Of a stretch of DNA of 64,000 nt, positions 1 through 10,694 are shown in pieces. Numbering within the stretch: position 1 is the first letter of the stretch; each line of letters begins with the position of its first letter. The translations under genes were made by a program, and so were the position numbers. Origin of the DNA: Nerophis ophidion (taxonomy: Eukaryota; Chordata; Actinopteri; Syngnathiformes; Syngnathidae); contig NC_084617.1 of NCBI RefSeq assembly GCF_033978795.1, forward strand, positions 76,023,353 through 76,087,352, read 5' to 3'. The notes under the pieces are model-generated. The model made no database searches and had not been told where the DNA came from. It saw nothing but the letters and a program-made list of their open reading frames with translations.

Positions 1-155
1 TGCATGTCTTTGGAGGTTGGAGGAAGCTGGGGTACCCAGGGGGAACCCACGCAGTCACGGGGAGGAACATGCAAACTCCACACAGATAGATCCCAGGCCC
101 AGGATCGAACCCAGGACCTTCGTATTGTGAGGCAAACGCACTAACCCCTGTGCTT
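1..155 (-). mobile_element. SINE-C (tRNA-headed, Rex3-type tail family), cut by window edge
   Basis: Read on the minus strand this starts with a tRNA-like head (an A-box-like GTTAGTGCG and a B-box-like GGGTTCGATCC) and continues into the body ending in the complement of TGCATGTCTTTGGAGG. It matches the heads of the copies at 3360-3873 and 23336-23737. The tail half lies outside the window. The family assignment rests on that internal comparison. Confidence 0.7.
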
Positions 156-158
156 TTC

Positions 159-394
159 GGGGCGGCAAAGCTCGGTTGGTAGAATGGCCATGCCAGCAAC
201 TTGAGGGTTGCAGGTTCGGATCCCGCTCTCGCCATCCTAGTCACTGCCGTTGTGTCCTTGGGCAAGACACTTTACCCACCTGCTCCCAGTGCCACCCACA
301 CTGCTTTAAATGTAAATTAGATATTGGGTTTCACTATGTAAAGCACTTTGAGTCACTAGAGAAAAAGCGCTATATAAATATAATTCACTTCACT
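159..394 (+). mobile_element. SINE-A (tRNA-headed, L2-like tail), near full length
   Basis: The head carries an A box (AAGCTCGGTTGG) and a B box (GGTTCGGATCC) with tRNA-like spacing. The body includes GGGCAAGACACTTTACCCAC, and the tail reads AAAGCGCTATATAAATATAA then TTCACT repeats. Seven copies in the window share this order. The tail resembles the L2 LINE 3' end GGGCTATATAAATAAACATT, suggesting mobilisation by an L2-type LINE (inference). It abuts the SINE-C remnant to its left. Confidence 0.8.
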
Positions 395-628
395 AATAAT
401 TCACATAGTGTGTGAGGACTGAGGAACAACTGCTGCACATTCATGACTCAACACATTTCTTTTGAAGAATGACAATGCTGTTGTGTGCTGATAAAATAGT
501 TAGCATTTAGTTTTGTCCTGGAATAGTATGACCTAGGGTTGGATGACATACCGGTATTAGTTTTGTACCAAATCATTTTTGGTCCTATACCGCCTGTGAA
601 AAGTACTGGTCCCCCGTTGTCGTCACGT
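395..628. other. Short interval, no gene seen
   Basis: No coding signature. The second half (about 538-610) has the texture of a degraded DNA transposon with complementary CCGGTATT and CGGTAT-like words, but no terminal repeat pair could be defined. Confidence 0.4.
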
Positions 629-787
629 TGTGTCATTGCTGGTGCTGGAGCGGTCCATCCTGGGTCTCGACTCTGGACAGCCAGTACTTCATCCATGGTC
701 ATCGGACCAGACCCCCTCTACAAGTGAGGGGGGGACATAGGAGAAAAAAGAAAAGAAGCGGCAGATCAACTGGTCTAAAAAGGAGGT

Positions 788-1087
788 CTATTTAAAGGCT
801 AGAGTATACAGATGAGTTTTAAGGTGAGACTTAAATGCTTCTACTGAGGTAGCATCTCGAACTGTTACCGGGAGGGCATTCCAGAGTACTGGAGCCCGAA
901 CGGAAAACGCTCTATAGCCCGCAGACTTTTTTTGGGCTCTAGGAATCACTAATAAGCCGGAGTCTTTTGAATGCAGATTTCTTGCCGGGACATATGGTAC
1001 AATACAATCGGCAAGATAGGATGGAGCTAGACCGTGTAGTATTTTATACGTAAGTAGTAAAACCTTAAAGTCACATCTTAAGTGCAC
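788..1087 (-). pseudogene. L2 LINE ORF, C-terminal fragment
   Basis: The 99-residue frame reads FKVLLLTYKILHGLAPSYL, then GYRAFSVRAPVLWNALPV and ends VEAFKSHLKTHLYTLAFK. This is the conserved tail of L2/CR1-group ORF2 proteins, downstream of the polymerase domain. The true protein would continue N-terminally through the minisatellite at 1105-1858, so the fragment cannot be translated as part of a working enzyme. The same tail recurs at 62240-62356. Confidence 0.85.
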
Positions 1088-1104
1088 AGGAAGCCAGTGC
1101 AGGT

Positions 1105-1858
1105 GAGCCAGTATAGGTATATATGTATGTATATATGTATATAAAGGTATATACAGTATAGGTATATATGTATGTATATATGTATATAAAGGTATATACA
1201 GTATAGTTATATATGTATGTATATAAAGGTATATACAGTATAGGTATATATGTATGTATATAAAGGTATATACAGTATAGGTATATATGTATGTATATAA
1301 AGGTATATACAGTATAGGTATATAGGTATATATATATGTATATAAAGGTATATACAGTATAGGTACATATGTATGTATATATGTATATAAAGGTATATAC
1401 AGTATAGGTATATATGTATGTATATATGTATATAAAGTTATATACAGTATAGGTATATATGTATGTATATATGTATATAAAGGTATATACAGTATAGGTA
1501 TATATGTATGTATACATGTATATAAAGGTATATACAGTATAGGTATATATGTATGTATATATGTATATAAAGGTATATACAGTATAGGTATATATGTATG
1601 TATATATGTATATAAAGGTATATACAGTATAGGTATATATGTATGTATATATGTATATAAAGGTATATACAGTATAGGTATATATGTATGTATATATGTA
1701 TATAAAGGTATATAGAGTATAGGTATATATGTATGTATATATGTATATAAAGGTATATACAGTACAGGTATTTATGTATGTATATATGTATATAAAGGTA
1801 TATACAGTATAGGTATATATGTATGTATATATGTATATAAAGGTATATACAGTACAGG
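1105..1858. repeat. 45-bp AT-rich minisatellite inside L2 ORF
   Basis: About 17 units built on GGTATATACAGTATAGG followed by TATATATGTATGTATATATG and TATATAAA. Some units lack one ATGTATAT block. The array interrupts the LINE ORF between the codons for RKFDLIT and HLHWLPVH-like sequence. The long open frames across it (repeated YIYTYIYT) are artefacts of its composition. Confidence 0.93.
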
Positions 1859-2506
1859 CGTAATGTGATCAGATCAAACTTTCTTGTTCTTGTCAAAAGT
1901 CTAGCAGCCGCATTTTGTACCAACTGTAATCTTTTAATGCTAGACATGGGGAGACCCGTAAATAATACGTTACAGTAATCGAGGAGAGACGTAACAAACG
2001 CATGGATAATGATCTCGGCGTCTTTAGTGGACGAAATGGAGCGAATTTTAGCGATATTACGGAGATGAAAGAAGGCCGTTTTAGTAACGCTTTTAATGTG
2101 TGCCTCAAAGGAGAGAGTTGGGTCGAAGATAATACCCAGATTTTTTTACAGAGTCACCTTGTTTTATTATTTGGTTGTCAAATGTTAAAGTTGTATTATT
2201 AAATAGAGGTCGGTGTCTAGCAGGACCGATAATCAGCATTTCCGTTTTTTTGGTGTTAAATTGCAAAAAATTAGCGGACATCCATTGTTTAATTTCATTA
2301 AGACACGCTTCCAACTGACTACAGTCCGGCGTGTTGGTCAGCTTTAGGGGCATGTAGAGTTGGGTGTCATCAGCATAACAGTGAAAGCTAACACCGTATT
2401 TGCGTATGATGTCACCTAGCGGCAGCATGTAGATGCTGAAGAGTACAGGGCCAAGGACCGAACCCTGGGGAACTCCACACGTTACCTTAACATAGTCCGA
2501 GGTCAT
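1859..2506 (-). pseudogene. L2 LINE reverse transcriptase fragment
   Basis: The minus strand encodes TSDYVKVTCGVPQGSVLGP, FHCYADDTQLYMPLKL (the catalytic YADD box) and FNTKKTEMLIIGPARH, then, after frame breaks, MSSIKRLQLVQNAAARLL. These are RT motifs of the L2 clade. The DNA closely matches the plus-strand copy at 51286-51768. Upstream RT motifs, endonuclease and ORF1 are missing. Confidence 0.88.
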
Positions 2507-3347
2507 ACTGTTAGAGTCAACATTGCAACAATTTCTTGTTACATTTCACCTGTTTGGTCTTTTATACCACTTTTTATGTGTAAAATTTTTTTCAATTGTA
2601 TTCTTAAAATGTGCAGTGTGGCCCTGCATGTTGTCCTGACACTGTCAGCATGCTCCCATGCACTGAGAAGCCAATGACTTCCCCTTCATCCATTATTGAG
2701 AGGCCGGGCGAGGTGCCCTGGAGAGATAAAATGAATTAGCCGGGGGTATTAATAGCTGCCTAAAAATACGGCTGCAGGTCTATTTCCAGGTGTAGTTGCA
2801 GTCCGTTGTGTTTTGACATCTCTGCAGAGTACAATCGACTAAACGTTTGAAGGACATGCCGCCAGACAACACATATTTCCGCAAAATTATTAACTACGCT
2901 TAATAGCTTTCCTTCTTATTGAAATGAAAACACATTTCCTGGGTCATCAGCTGACATTCCATCAATTCTGGAAAATGGAAGCTGTCAGAGCACGACAGTC
3001 TAAAATAAGGCCGACGCCCTTAAAACCCGACGATCTAAATGAGTCAGCGGTGTCCTTCTGTGTGTAAATGTGTCCACTGACCTCGTGGAATTCCACTATT
3101 TATTCATCCGCTGAGCAGGTCTGGCCTCCGAGCCCCCGTGGATTGATCAGGTGTCCTCGGGAGTGCTGTTAACACACGCTGCAGATGGCAGGTGAGCATG
3201 GTGTCTGCTGATAAGTGCAGGTACTTCAGGGTGGTAAATGATGATGAGGATAATAGCACTGGACTGCACTGCAATAAACACCACTCCCAAAAGTGCATTG
3301 GAAGATTTATCTTCTGAATATGAGCTCACTTGCAAGCCATTATGGAA
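2507..3347. other. Single-copy-looking interval
   Basis: No repeat shared with the rest of the window and no coding signature. The part around 2690-2770 (balanced composition, with ATGAATTAGCCGGGGGTATT) looks more constrained than its surroundings, but conservation cannot be judged here. The right edge is the 12-bp target duplication of the next SINE. Confidence 0.45.
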
Positions 3348-3359
3348 ACACTTCTACTA

Positions 3360-3873
3360 TCCATCCATCCCATCCATTTTCTACCGCTTATTCTCTTTCG
3401 AGGTCGCGGGGGGCGCTGGCGCCTATCTCAGCTACAATCGGGCGGAAGGCGGGGTACACCCTGGACAAGTCGCCCCCTCATCGCAGGGCCAACACAGATA
3501 GACAGACAACATTCACACACTAGGGCCAATTTAGTGTTGCCAATCAACCAGGTGCATGTCTTTGGAGGTGGGAGGGGCCTATCCCCAGGTGCATGTCTTT
3601 GGAGGTGGGAGGGGCCTATCCCCAGGTGCATGTCTTTGGAGGTGGGAGGGGCCTATCCCCAGGTGCATGTCTTTGGAGGTGGGAGGGGCCTATCCCCAGG
3701 TGCATGTCTTTGGAGGTGGGAGGAAGCCGGAGTACCCGGAGGGAACCCACGCATTCACGGGGAGAACATGCAAACTCCACACAGAAAGATCCCGAGCCTG
3801 GATTTGAACCCAGGACTGCAGGACCTTCGTATTGTGAGGCAGACGCACTAACCCCTCTGCCACCGTGAAGCCC
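3360..3873 (-). mobile_element. SINE-C, full length, with internal 37-bp expansion and 12-bp TSD
   Basis: Flanked by the direct repeat ACACTTCTACTA (3348-3359 and 3874-3885), a target site duplication. On the minus strand it runs from a tRNA-like head (GGCAGAGGGGTTAGTGCG; B box GGTTCAAATCC) to the tail AAGCGGTAGAAAATGG with GGAT repeats. The segment 3550-3720 holds about five copies of a 37-bp unit (GCATGTCTTTGGAGGTGGGA...) found once or twice in other copies. Frames across it are not genes. Confidence 0.88.
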
Positions 3874-4085
3874 ACACTTCTACTAGTCAATCTGATTCTT
3901 ACTTATATCTGTCAGTAAACTCACCATGAAAGCGCTAAAACATACCGGTGTAGTTAAGTTTTTTATATTATTCACCCAAGGAAGTTAAGTTCTTAGAGAG
4001 TTCTGGCCGGACGGTTTTTCAACAGGCTCGTTGTTGTTGTTGCACTAGTGAGCCACGGATGAGGAGATGCTGCTCCGTTATTGAT

Positions 4086-4629
4086 TGAAGTAAAGTAGAA
4101 GCATTTAAGTCTCACCTTAAAACTAATTTGTATACTCTAGCCTTTAAATAGACCCCCTTTTTAGACCAGTTGATCTGCCGTTTCTTTTCTTTTTCTCCAA
4201 TGTCCCACTCTCCCTTATGGAGGGGGTCCGGTCCGATCCGGTGGCCATGTACTGCTTGCCTGTGTATCGGCTGGGGACATCTCTGGAATACTGATCCGCC
4301 TCCTCTTGGGATGGTTTCCTGCTGGCTCTGCTGTGAACGGGACTCTCGCTGCTGTGTTGGATCCGCTTTGGACTGGACTCTCGCGACTGTGTTGGATCCA
4401 TTATGGATTGAACTTTCACAGTATCATGTTAGACCCGCTCGACATCCATTGCTTTCCTCCTCTCCAAGGTTCTCATAGTCATCATTGTCACCGACGTCCC
4501 ACTGGGTGTGAGTTTTCCTTGCCCTTATGTGGGCCTACCGAGGATGTCGTAGTGGTTTGTGTTGTGGTTTGTGCAGCCCTTTGAGACACTAGTGATTTAG
4601 GGCTATATAAGTAAACATTGATTGATTGA
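4086..4629 (+). mobile_element. L2 LINE 3' end (ORF tail plus 3' UTR)
   Basis: Begins in the ORF tail (VEAFKSHLKTNLYTLAFK then TAG). It continues through the 3' UTR (TTTAGACCAGTTGATCTGCC, GTGTATCGGCTGGGGACATC, TTGGATCCATTATGGATTG) and ends GGGCTATATAAGTAAACATT with ATTG repeats. It shows the 3' UTR in unexpanded form: one copy of the segment that became the 35-bp array at 56507 is visible near 4340-4430. Confidence 0.88.
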
Positions 4630-4668
4630 CATTAAAACAGTTAGCTCCATCTTTTATAAATAAATAAA

Positions 4669-4932
4669 TGGGTTGTACTTGTATAGCGCTTTTCTATCTT
4701 CAAGGTACTCAAAGCGCTTTGACACTACTTCCACATTTACCCATTCACACACACATTCACACACTGATGGAGGGAGCTGCCATGCAAGGCGCTAACCAGC
4801 ACCCATCAGGAGCAAGGGTGAAGTGTCTTGCTCAGGACACAACGGACGTGACGAGGTTGGTACTAGGTGGGAATTGAACCAGGGACCCTCGGGTTGCGCA
4901 CGGCCACTCTCCCACTGCGCCACGCCGTCCCC
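4669..4932 (-). mobile_element. SINE-B (second tRNA-headed family)
   Basis: On the minus strand the head has an A box (TGGCGCAGTGGG) and B box (GGTTCAATTCC), followed by GAGCAAGACACTTCACCC and a tail AAAAGCGCTATACAAGTACA. An AAAT-rich run lies at the tail side. It differs from SINE-A in its head but shares the AAAGCGCT tail module. A second copy is at 54921-55167. Confidence 0.8.
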
Positions 4933-5310
4933 GTCTTTTGACACTTCTTCCACTCCCGTCCTTGCACGCTACACCGCTACAACAAAGATGACGGGGAGAA
5001 GACGCTGGCAAAGGTGAGCCACGTAAATAAGAGCGCCCACAAAACGGTGCATCCTGAAATGACTGTCAGAAAGCGGCTTGAATATGATGTGCAATCATCT
5101 ATGCAACATTTTGAGCAAAGAACCATCATTACATGTTATGTAGACTACAAGGAAGTCTTTTACTTTTAGAAACAAAAAATAATAATATGACTCTTTAATG
5201 CGCCTTATAATCTGGTGCACCTTTTGTGTAAAAATAGACCTGACTAGACCCGGTCATCGGCAGTACGCCTTATAATCCGGTGCGCCCTATGGTCCGGAAA
5301 GTACGGTAAT
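4933..5310. mobile_element. Degraded MITE-like repeat with GCGCCTTATAATCCGGTG motif
   Basis: Near 5200-5310 there are two copies of the word GCGCCTTATAATCYGGTG and a terminal-looking CCTATGGTCCGGAAAGTACG. Related words occur at 21330-21370 and at 28880-28905. This looks like a short non-autonomous DNA element, but no full inverted repeat pair could be placed, so the limits are approximate. Confidence 0.4.
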
Positions 5311-5479
5311 TACGAAGTCTAAAATTAAGTCAAAATGCTCAGGCCAGTATTGATATTTGCCTGAATGTGCAATTTGTTTACTACTTACTGAGATTTTATT
5401 TTATTTTTTCGAATACCTCCCTTTCTTTCTAACACAGGAATAAACTAAGTTTAAACATCTAATGGTTCTAGTTGACAAA

Positions 5480-6072
5480 CAGTAGAAGACATAGGCTTTA
5501 AATAGACCTCCTTTTTAGACCAGTTGATCTGCCGCTTCTTTTCTTTTTTCTCCTATGTCCCCCCCTCCCTTGTGGAGGGGGTCCGGTCCGATGACCATGG
5601 ATGAAGTACTGGCTGTCCAGAGTCGAGACCCAGGATGGACCGCTCGCCTGTGTATCGGTTGGGGACATCTCTACGCTGCTGATCCGCCTCCGCTTGGGAT
5701 GGTTTCCTGTGGACGGGACTCTCGCTGCTGTCTTGGATCCGCTTTGAACAGAACTCTCGCGGCTGTGTTGGAGCCACTATGGATTGAACTTTCACAGTAT
5801 CATGTTAGACCCGCTCCACATCCATTGCTTTCGGTCCCCTAGAGGGGGGGGGTTGCCCACATCTGAGGTCCTCTCCAAGGTTTCTCATAGTCAGCATTGT
5901 CACTGGCGTCCCACTGGATGTGAATTCTCCCTGCCCACTGGGTGTGAGTTTTCCTTGCCCTTTTGTGGGTTCTTCCGAGGATGTTGTAGTCGTAATGATT
6001 TGTGCAGTCCTTTGAGACATTTGTGATTTGGGGCTATATAAATAAACATTGATTGATTGAGTGATTGATTGA
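5480..6072 (+). mobile_element. L2 LINE 3' UTR copy
   Basis: Starts at the ORF stop region (GGCTTTAAATAGACC), then the pyrimidine-rich TTCTTTTCTTTTTTCTCC block, one unit of the 31-bp motif (GTCCAGAGTCGAGACCCAGG at about 5617), the TGGATCCGC/TATGGATTG block, and ends in ATTG repeats at 6072. It is the reference for what the 31-bp and 35-bp arrays looked like before expansion. Confidence 0.88.
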
Positions 6073-6073
6073 A

Positions 6074-6872
6074 AGGATTAGGATTAGACAGCAGCTTTAT
6101 TGTTGTCCATTCTTAACATGTACAAGACACAAAAGAACTGAAATGACATTTTCCGCACAGTCCTGCTAAAAGCAGACATACGTTACAAGGGGGGACAAGA
6201 CGGGACCGCCAACGGATCAGCCACTTATGGCGCTCCTTAAAAAAGGTGGGAAAAAGGTAACATTGGGAAAGGGGGAAGAGTAAAAAAAATATCGGTCTAA
6301 GGCTGGACACTCAGGAGGGGTCCAGACTGAGTCCGAGGAAAAAAAACTCACATAGCATGGCACACATAAACACGGTACATGTAATCACAACAACTCGCAA
6401 CAGAGGGTGGGGGGAGTTGGGGCCCTGGAGGCTGGCTGCCGCGATAAAGCACTACTCAGCCATCCACAACCCCGGAGGAATTAAGCAGTGGTGAAGGCGT
6501 TGATTTGGGGAGGGGTGTGTGCGTGCATGTATGCCCAATTAACTTGGGTGAGATGTTGATATTTTTTTGTGGACTGGGGCCGATCTCAAAGTTCAACACC
6601 AGGTGTTGTTAAAAGAAAAGGGAGGTCAAAAGCGTCCATCTTTGAGGAGTCCTCGGGGGAGTTCTTCAGAACAGCCTCTTCCTGATTGCATCAAGGCCAT
6701 TCGAGGGAGTCAAATCGTAGATTAAGATGTTTGCTCTGAGTCCGTGCTGGATCTCTCAAATTCAATCTAATTATTCCTTCTCGGCAAACTTCTCCAAGAT
6801 CAGATCCATTTTGCGATTCAAATCTGAAATCGCTCCAGTCTGTGTTCCCACAGCCCGACCTGATCCTTCCAT
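6074..6872 (-). mobile_element. Non-LTR-like retroelement 3' region (family shared with 39836-41037)
   Basis: On the minus strand it ends GGACAACAATAAAGCTGCTG just before the L2 copy, with a polyadenylation-like AATAAA. The sequence from 6100 to 6690 is repeated in inverse orientation at 39836-41037. A more distant relative, sharing the word GGAGCGCCTTATGGCGACC, is inserted in Rex3 at 21987-22488. No reverse transcriptase is visible, so whether it is a LINE 3' UTR or a non-autonomous retroposon is open. Confidence 0.55.
6771..6872 (-). CDS. Possible 33-residue ORF at the upstream side of the retroelement
   Basis: A short minus-strand frame beginning MEGSGRAVGTQTG and ending LILEKFAEKE, with heptad-like spacing of hydrophobic residues (a short amphipathic helix). 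It sits just upstream of the part shared with 39836-41037. It might be the N-terminus of an ORF1-like protein or chance. No known domain recognised. Confidence 0.2.
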   Translation of the reverse strand: MEGSGRAVGTQTGAISDLNRKMDLILEKFAEKE

Positions 6873-7905
6873 TGCGATTGGTATGTTTGTATTTTAGTAA
6901 TACTCTCACTGTGGGAGTCAGAACTTATTTTCTGACAAGTCTACTATCTATTGCCACCTTTTTGTGTATTGTTGTGTTGTTTCACGATTTAAAAAGGCAC
7001 ACATCTGTTAATACCAACCTTCACATCTGACAAGGATCTGCAAAGCCAAAAGTAGGGTATGATATCAATTAACTACCTGATGATTGACAGGATTATTGCA
7101 AGGAACAAAATGAATTATCAACCATAAACCATTTTGTTTGATCAGTTAAACAGTACAGATTATGTATATTGTTATCAAACATACACAAAAAGAAGAAAAT
7201 GACCGAAAAAGGAATAGGCTGAAGCCCAAGCTTTTTTTTTGCCTATCCTATACCTTCACTGAAAATAAGATTACCTGGAACATCAACGTTCAAAAAAATC
7301 AATGGTATGAAAGTAATTGTTGCTATATTTTATCATTTTCAATTAGAAAATTCAATTTCAATTAAACCTTAACGAAGAACTACATGTCTTCAACTCATCA
7401 CTGAGCTTCTTCCACCATTTAAGTCCTAAAATTGAAATACATTAGTTTTTTATATTCCTTCTTACTTTACCTGTTTCAAAAATCAATATCCCCGGTAAAT
7501 AATAGTTTTCTCTTAATTGAAATAAGCTAAGAATAAAAGCTGGAAGGCTGTTGTTCTTTACTCCAAACATCGTTTCCATTGTTTTTAAAAACACAATATC
7601 TGAACATTTGAACACATAAATAATGGATTGCTATGTTCATAGTAGCACATTTTGTGTATTGTTCCAATGAACAGAAACAGGCAAAATAAATCAATACGTA
7701 ATCTTCCCAAGGAGAGTAGTCACTATAATTGTTAAATGACGGACATTTGGGACGACACAATTTGCTTAGCAAGGAGCTCATCTTAGACAACTTTGACTGA
7801 GCTCTCGAGGTTTTGTGTGCAGAGAATCTCAACCTGGGCTGAATTTCCTTGAATGTTCAGTTAGTTACTTTTGTTATTCAATCTGCCGGCCATATCTGGC
7901 TATTC
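6873..7905. other. AT-rich interval, no gene seen
   Basis: About 1 kb of AT-rich DNA without shared repeats, terminal inverted repeats or coding texture. Short open frames on both strands are of the length expected by chance at this base composition. Confidence 0.5.
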
Positions 7906-9475
7906 TCGCAGACTTTTTTTGGGGCTCTGGGAATCACTAATAAGCCGGAGTTCTTTGTATAGGTATTTTTATAGGTATATAAAAGTATATACAGTATAGG
8001 CATGTTTATATGTATATAAAGGTATATACAGTATAGGTATGTTTATATGTATATAAAGGTATATACAGTATAGGTATGTTTATAAGTATATAAAGGTATA
8101 TACAGTATAGGTATGTTTATATGTATATAAAGGTATATACAGTATAGGTATGTTTATAAGTATATAAAGGTATATACAGTATAGGTATGTTTATAAGTAT
8201 ATAAAGGTATATACAATATAGGTATGTTTATAATTATATAAAGGTATATACAGTATAGGTATGTTTATATGTATATAAAGGTATATACAATATAGGTATG
8301 TTTATAATTATATAAAGGTATATACAGTATAGGTATGTTTATAAGTATATAAAGGTATATACAGTATAGGTATGTTTATAAGTATATAAAGGTATATACA
8401 GTATAGGTATGTTTATAAGTATATAAAGGTATATACAGTATAGGTATGTTTATAAGTATATAAAGGTATATACAGTATAGATATGTTTATAAGTATATAA
8501 AGGTATATACAATATAGGTATGTTTATAAGTATATAAAGGTATATACAGTATAGGTATGTTTATAAGTATATAAAGGTATATACAGTATAGGTATGTTTA
8601 TAAGTATATAAAGGTATATACAGTATAGGTATGTTTATAAGTATATACAGGTATATACAGTATAGATATGTTTATAAGTATATAAAGGTATATACAATAT
8701 AGGTATGTTTATAAGTATATAAAGGTATATACAGTATAGATATGTTTATAATTATATAAAGGTATATACAGTATAGGTATGTTTATAAGTATATAAAGGT
8801 ACATACAGTATAGGTATGTTTATAAGTATATACAGGTATATACAGTATAGGTATGTTTATAAGTATATAAAGGTATATACAGTATAGTTATGTTTATAAG
8901 TATATAAAGGTATATACAGTATAGGTATGTTTATAAGTATATAAAGGTATATGCAGTATAAATATGTTTGTAAGTATATAAAGGTATATACAGTATAGGT
9001 ATGTTTATATGTATATAAAGGTATATACAGTATAGGTATGTTTATAAGTATATAAAGGTATATACAGTATAAATATGTTTATAAGTATATAAAGATATAT
9101 ACAGGTATATATGTATGTATATATGTATATAAAGGTATATACAGTATAAATATGTTTATAAGTATATAAAGATATATACAGGTATATATGTATGTATATA
9201 TGTATATAAAGGTATATACAGTATAAATATGTTTATAAGTATATAAAGATATATACAGGTATATATGTATGTATATATGTATATAAAGGTATATACAGTA
9301 TAAGCGTAATATGATCAAACTTTCTTGTTGTTGTCAAAAGTCTAGCAGCCGCATTTTGTACCAACTGTAATATTTTAATGCTAGACATGGGGAGACCCCA
9401 AAATAATAGGTTACAGTAATGGAGACGAGATTTAACAAACGAGTGAATAATGATCTCAGCGTCGCTAGTGTAGTA
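7906..9475 (-). mobile_element. L2 LINE fragment with 37-bp minisatellite in the ORF
   Basis: On the minus strand it reads DAEIIIHSFVKSRLHYCNLL, SSIKILQLVQNAAARLL and TTRKFDHIT, enters the tandem array, and leaves it in the C-terminal region (SGLLVIPRAPKK-like, 7906-7960). About 150 bp of ORF between those points is missing compared with the copy at 630-2506. The array begins at the same ORF nucleotide as in that copy. Confidence 0.85.
7960..9305. repeat. 37-bp AT-rich minisatellite inside L2 ORF
   Basis: About 35 units of GGTATATACAGTATAGG plus TATGTTTATAAGTATATAAA. At the LINE-linker end (9090-9303) the units switch to the 45-bp form (TATATATGTATGTATATATG) typical of the array at 1105-1858, mixed with the 37-bp form. 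The shared core shows common ancestry of the two arrays. Confidence 0.93.
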
Positions 9476-9548
9476 TTTATGTATGTAGTGTAGCAAATCC
9501 ACTTTGTAGTATTTCTATTGTATTGTGGTGGAAAAGTCCAAACCTTAA

Positions 9549-10690
9549 AGGGGAACATTATCAGCAGACCTATGTAAGCGTCAATATATACCTTGATGGT
9601 GCAGAAAAAAGACCATCTATTTTTTCAACCGATTTCCGAACTCTAAATGGGTGAATTTTGGCGAATTAAACGCCTTTCTGTTTATCGCGCTGCAGGCGAT
9701 GACGTCAGAATGTGACATCGCCGAGGTAACACACCCACCATTTTCATTTTCAACACATTACAAACACCGGGTCTCAGCTCTGTTATTTTCCATTTTTTTG
9801 ACTATTTTTTGGAACCTTGGAGACATCATGCCTCGACGGTGTGTTGTCGGAGGTTGTAACAACACTAACAGGGAGGGATTCAAGTTGCACCACTGGCCCC
9901 AAGATGCCAAAGTATCTGCCGCCAGACCCCCATTGAATGTGCCAGAGTGTCTCCACATTTGACCGGCGATGCTAAGACAGACATGGCACAGAGATGTATG
10001 GATAACCTGCAGATGCATTTGCAACGATAGTCAACGAAATCACAAAGGTGAGTTTTGTTGATGTTGACTGCCAGCTAATCGATGCTAACATGCTACGCTA
10101 ATCGACGCTAACATGCTATTTACCGGCGGTGCTAAAGCAGACATGGCACAGAGATGTATGGATAACCTGTAGATGCATTTGCAACTATATTACGTTTCCG
10201 CCCACCCACATTTAATGCGAAACAAACACTTACCAATCGACGGATTTAAGTTGCTCCAGTGTTAAAAGATGCGAAAGTCGATGCTATCGCAGCTATTCGG
10301 CCATGCTATGGCTATGAATAGCGTCAATAGCTATTCGCTCAATAGCTTCAGTTTCTTCTTCAATATTTTCATACTCCAACCATCTGTTTCAATACATGCG
10401 TAATCTGTTGAATCGCTTAAGTCGCTGAAATCCGAGTTTGAATCCGAGCTAATGTCGCTATATCTTGCTGTGGTATTCCCATTGTTTGTTTACATTGGCA
10501 GCACTGTGTGACGTCACAGGGAAATGGCCAGTGTCTTCGCAGAGAGCCGAAAATAAGGCACTTTAAAGCTTTATTTAGGGATATTCCGAGACCGGTAAAA
10601 TTTTGAAAAAAACTTCAAAAAATACAACAAGCCACTGGGAGCTGATTTTTATTGTTTTTAACCCTTTTGAAATTGTGATAATGTTCCCCT
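9549..10690 (+). mobile_element. TTAA-type DNA transposon K1 (Kolobok-like, non-autonomous), copy 1
   Basis: Terminal inverted repeats AGGGGAACATTATC / GATAATGTTCCCCT are flanked by TTAA on both sides (9545-9548, 10691-10694). The interior carries a THAP-domain start (9828-9962) followed by GGTGAGTTTTG, a plausible splice donor, and a repeated segment (GACATGGCACAGAGATGTAT occurs twice). TTAA targets plus THAP fit the Kolobok superfamily. No catalytic domain remains. A near-equal-length inverted copy is at 43734-44878. Confidence 0.83.
9828..9962 (+). pseudogene. THAP zinc-finger N-terminus in K1
   Basis: The frame begins MPRRCVVGGCNNTNREGFKL, matching the first half of a THAP C2CH DNA-binding domain (C-x4-C pair, then FKLHHWP). 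The distal C-x2-H pair and the AVPTIF-like end are absent, and the frame stops at 9960. THAP domains bind transposon ends in P- and Kolobok-type transposases, so this is probably a first-exon relic. Confidence 0.7.
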
Positions 10691-10694
10691 TTAA

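Larger units (their letters stand above)
630..2506 (-). mobile_element. L2-clade LINE, 5'-truncated, with minisatellite inside the ORF
   Basis: On the minus strand the order is reverse transcriptase fingers/palm (GVPQGSVLGP, YADDTQLY; about 2105-2506), the linker ending LQLVQNAAARLL, a 45-bp tandem array, the C-terminal region (788-1087), then the start of the 3' UTR to about 630. The 5' end is truncated near 2506, and the 3' end lacks the usual ATTG-repeat terminus seen at 4629 and 6072. Several frameshifts make it inactive. Confidence 0.88.

Noticed and set aside
159..260. True tRNA gene
   Set aside because: A and B boxes are present, but the acceptor stem is not complementary and the element continues into a SINE body and tail. 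The same holds for SINE-B and SINE-C heads.
1071..1947. Long open frames of repeated YIYTYIYT residues as a protein
   Set aside because: They follow the AT-rich 45-bp array with few stops. They exist in several frames and have no composition or homology of a real protein.
3330..3851. 173-residue plus-strand protein with repeated CLWRWEGPIPRCMSLEVGG
   Set aside because: It lies antisense over a SINE-C with an internal 37-bp expansion.
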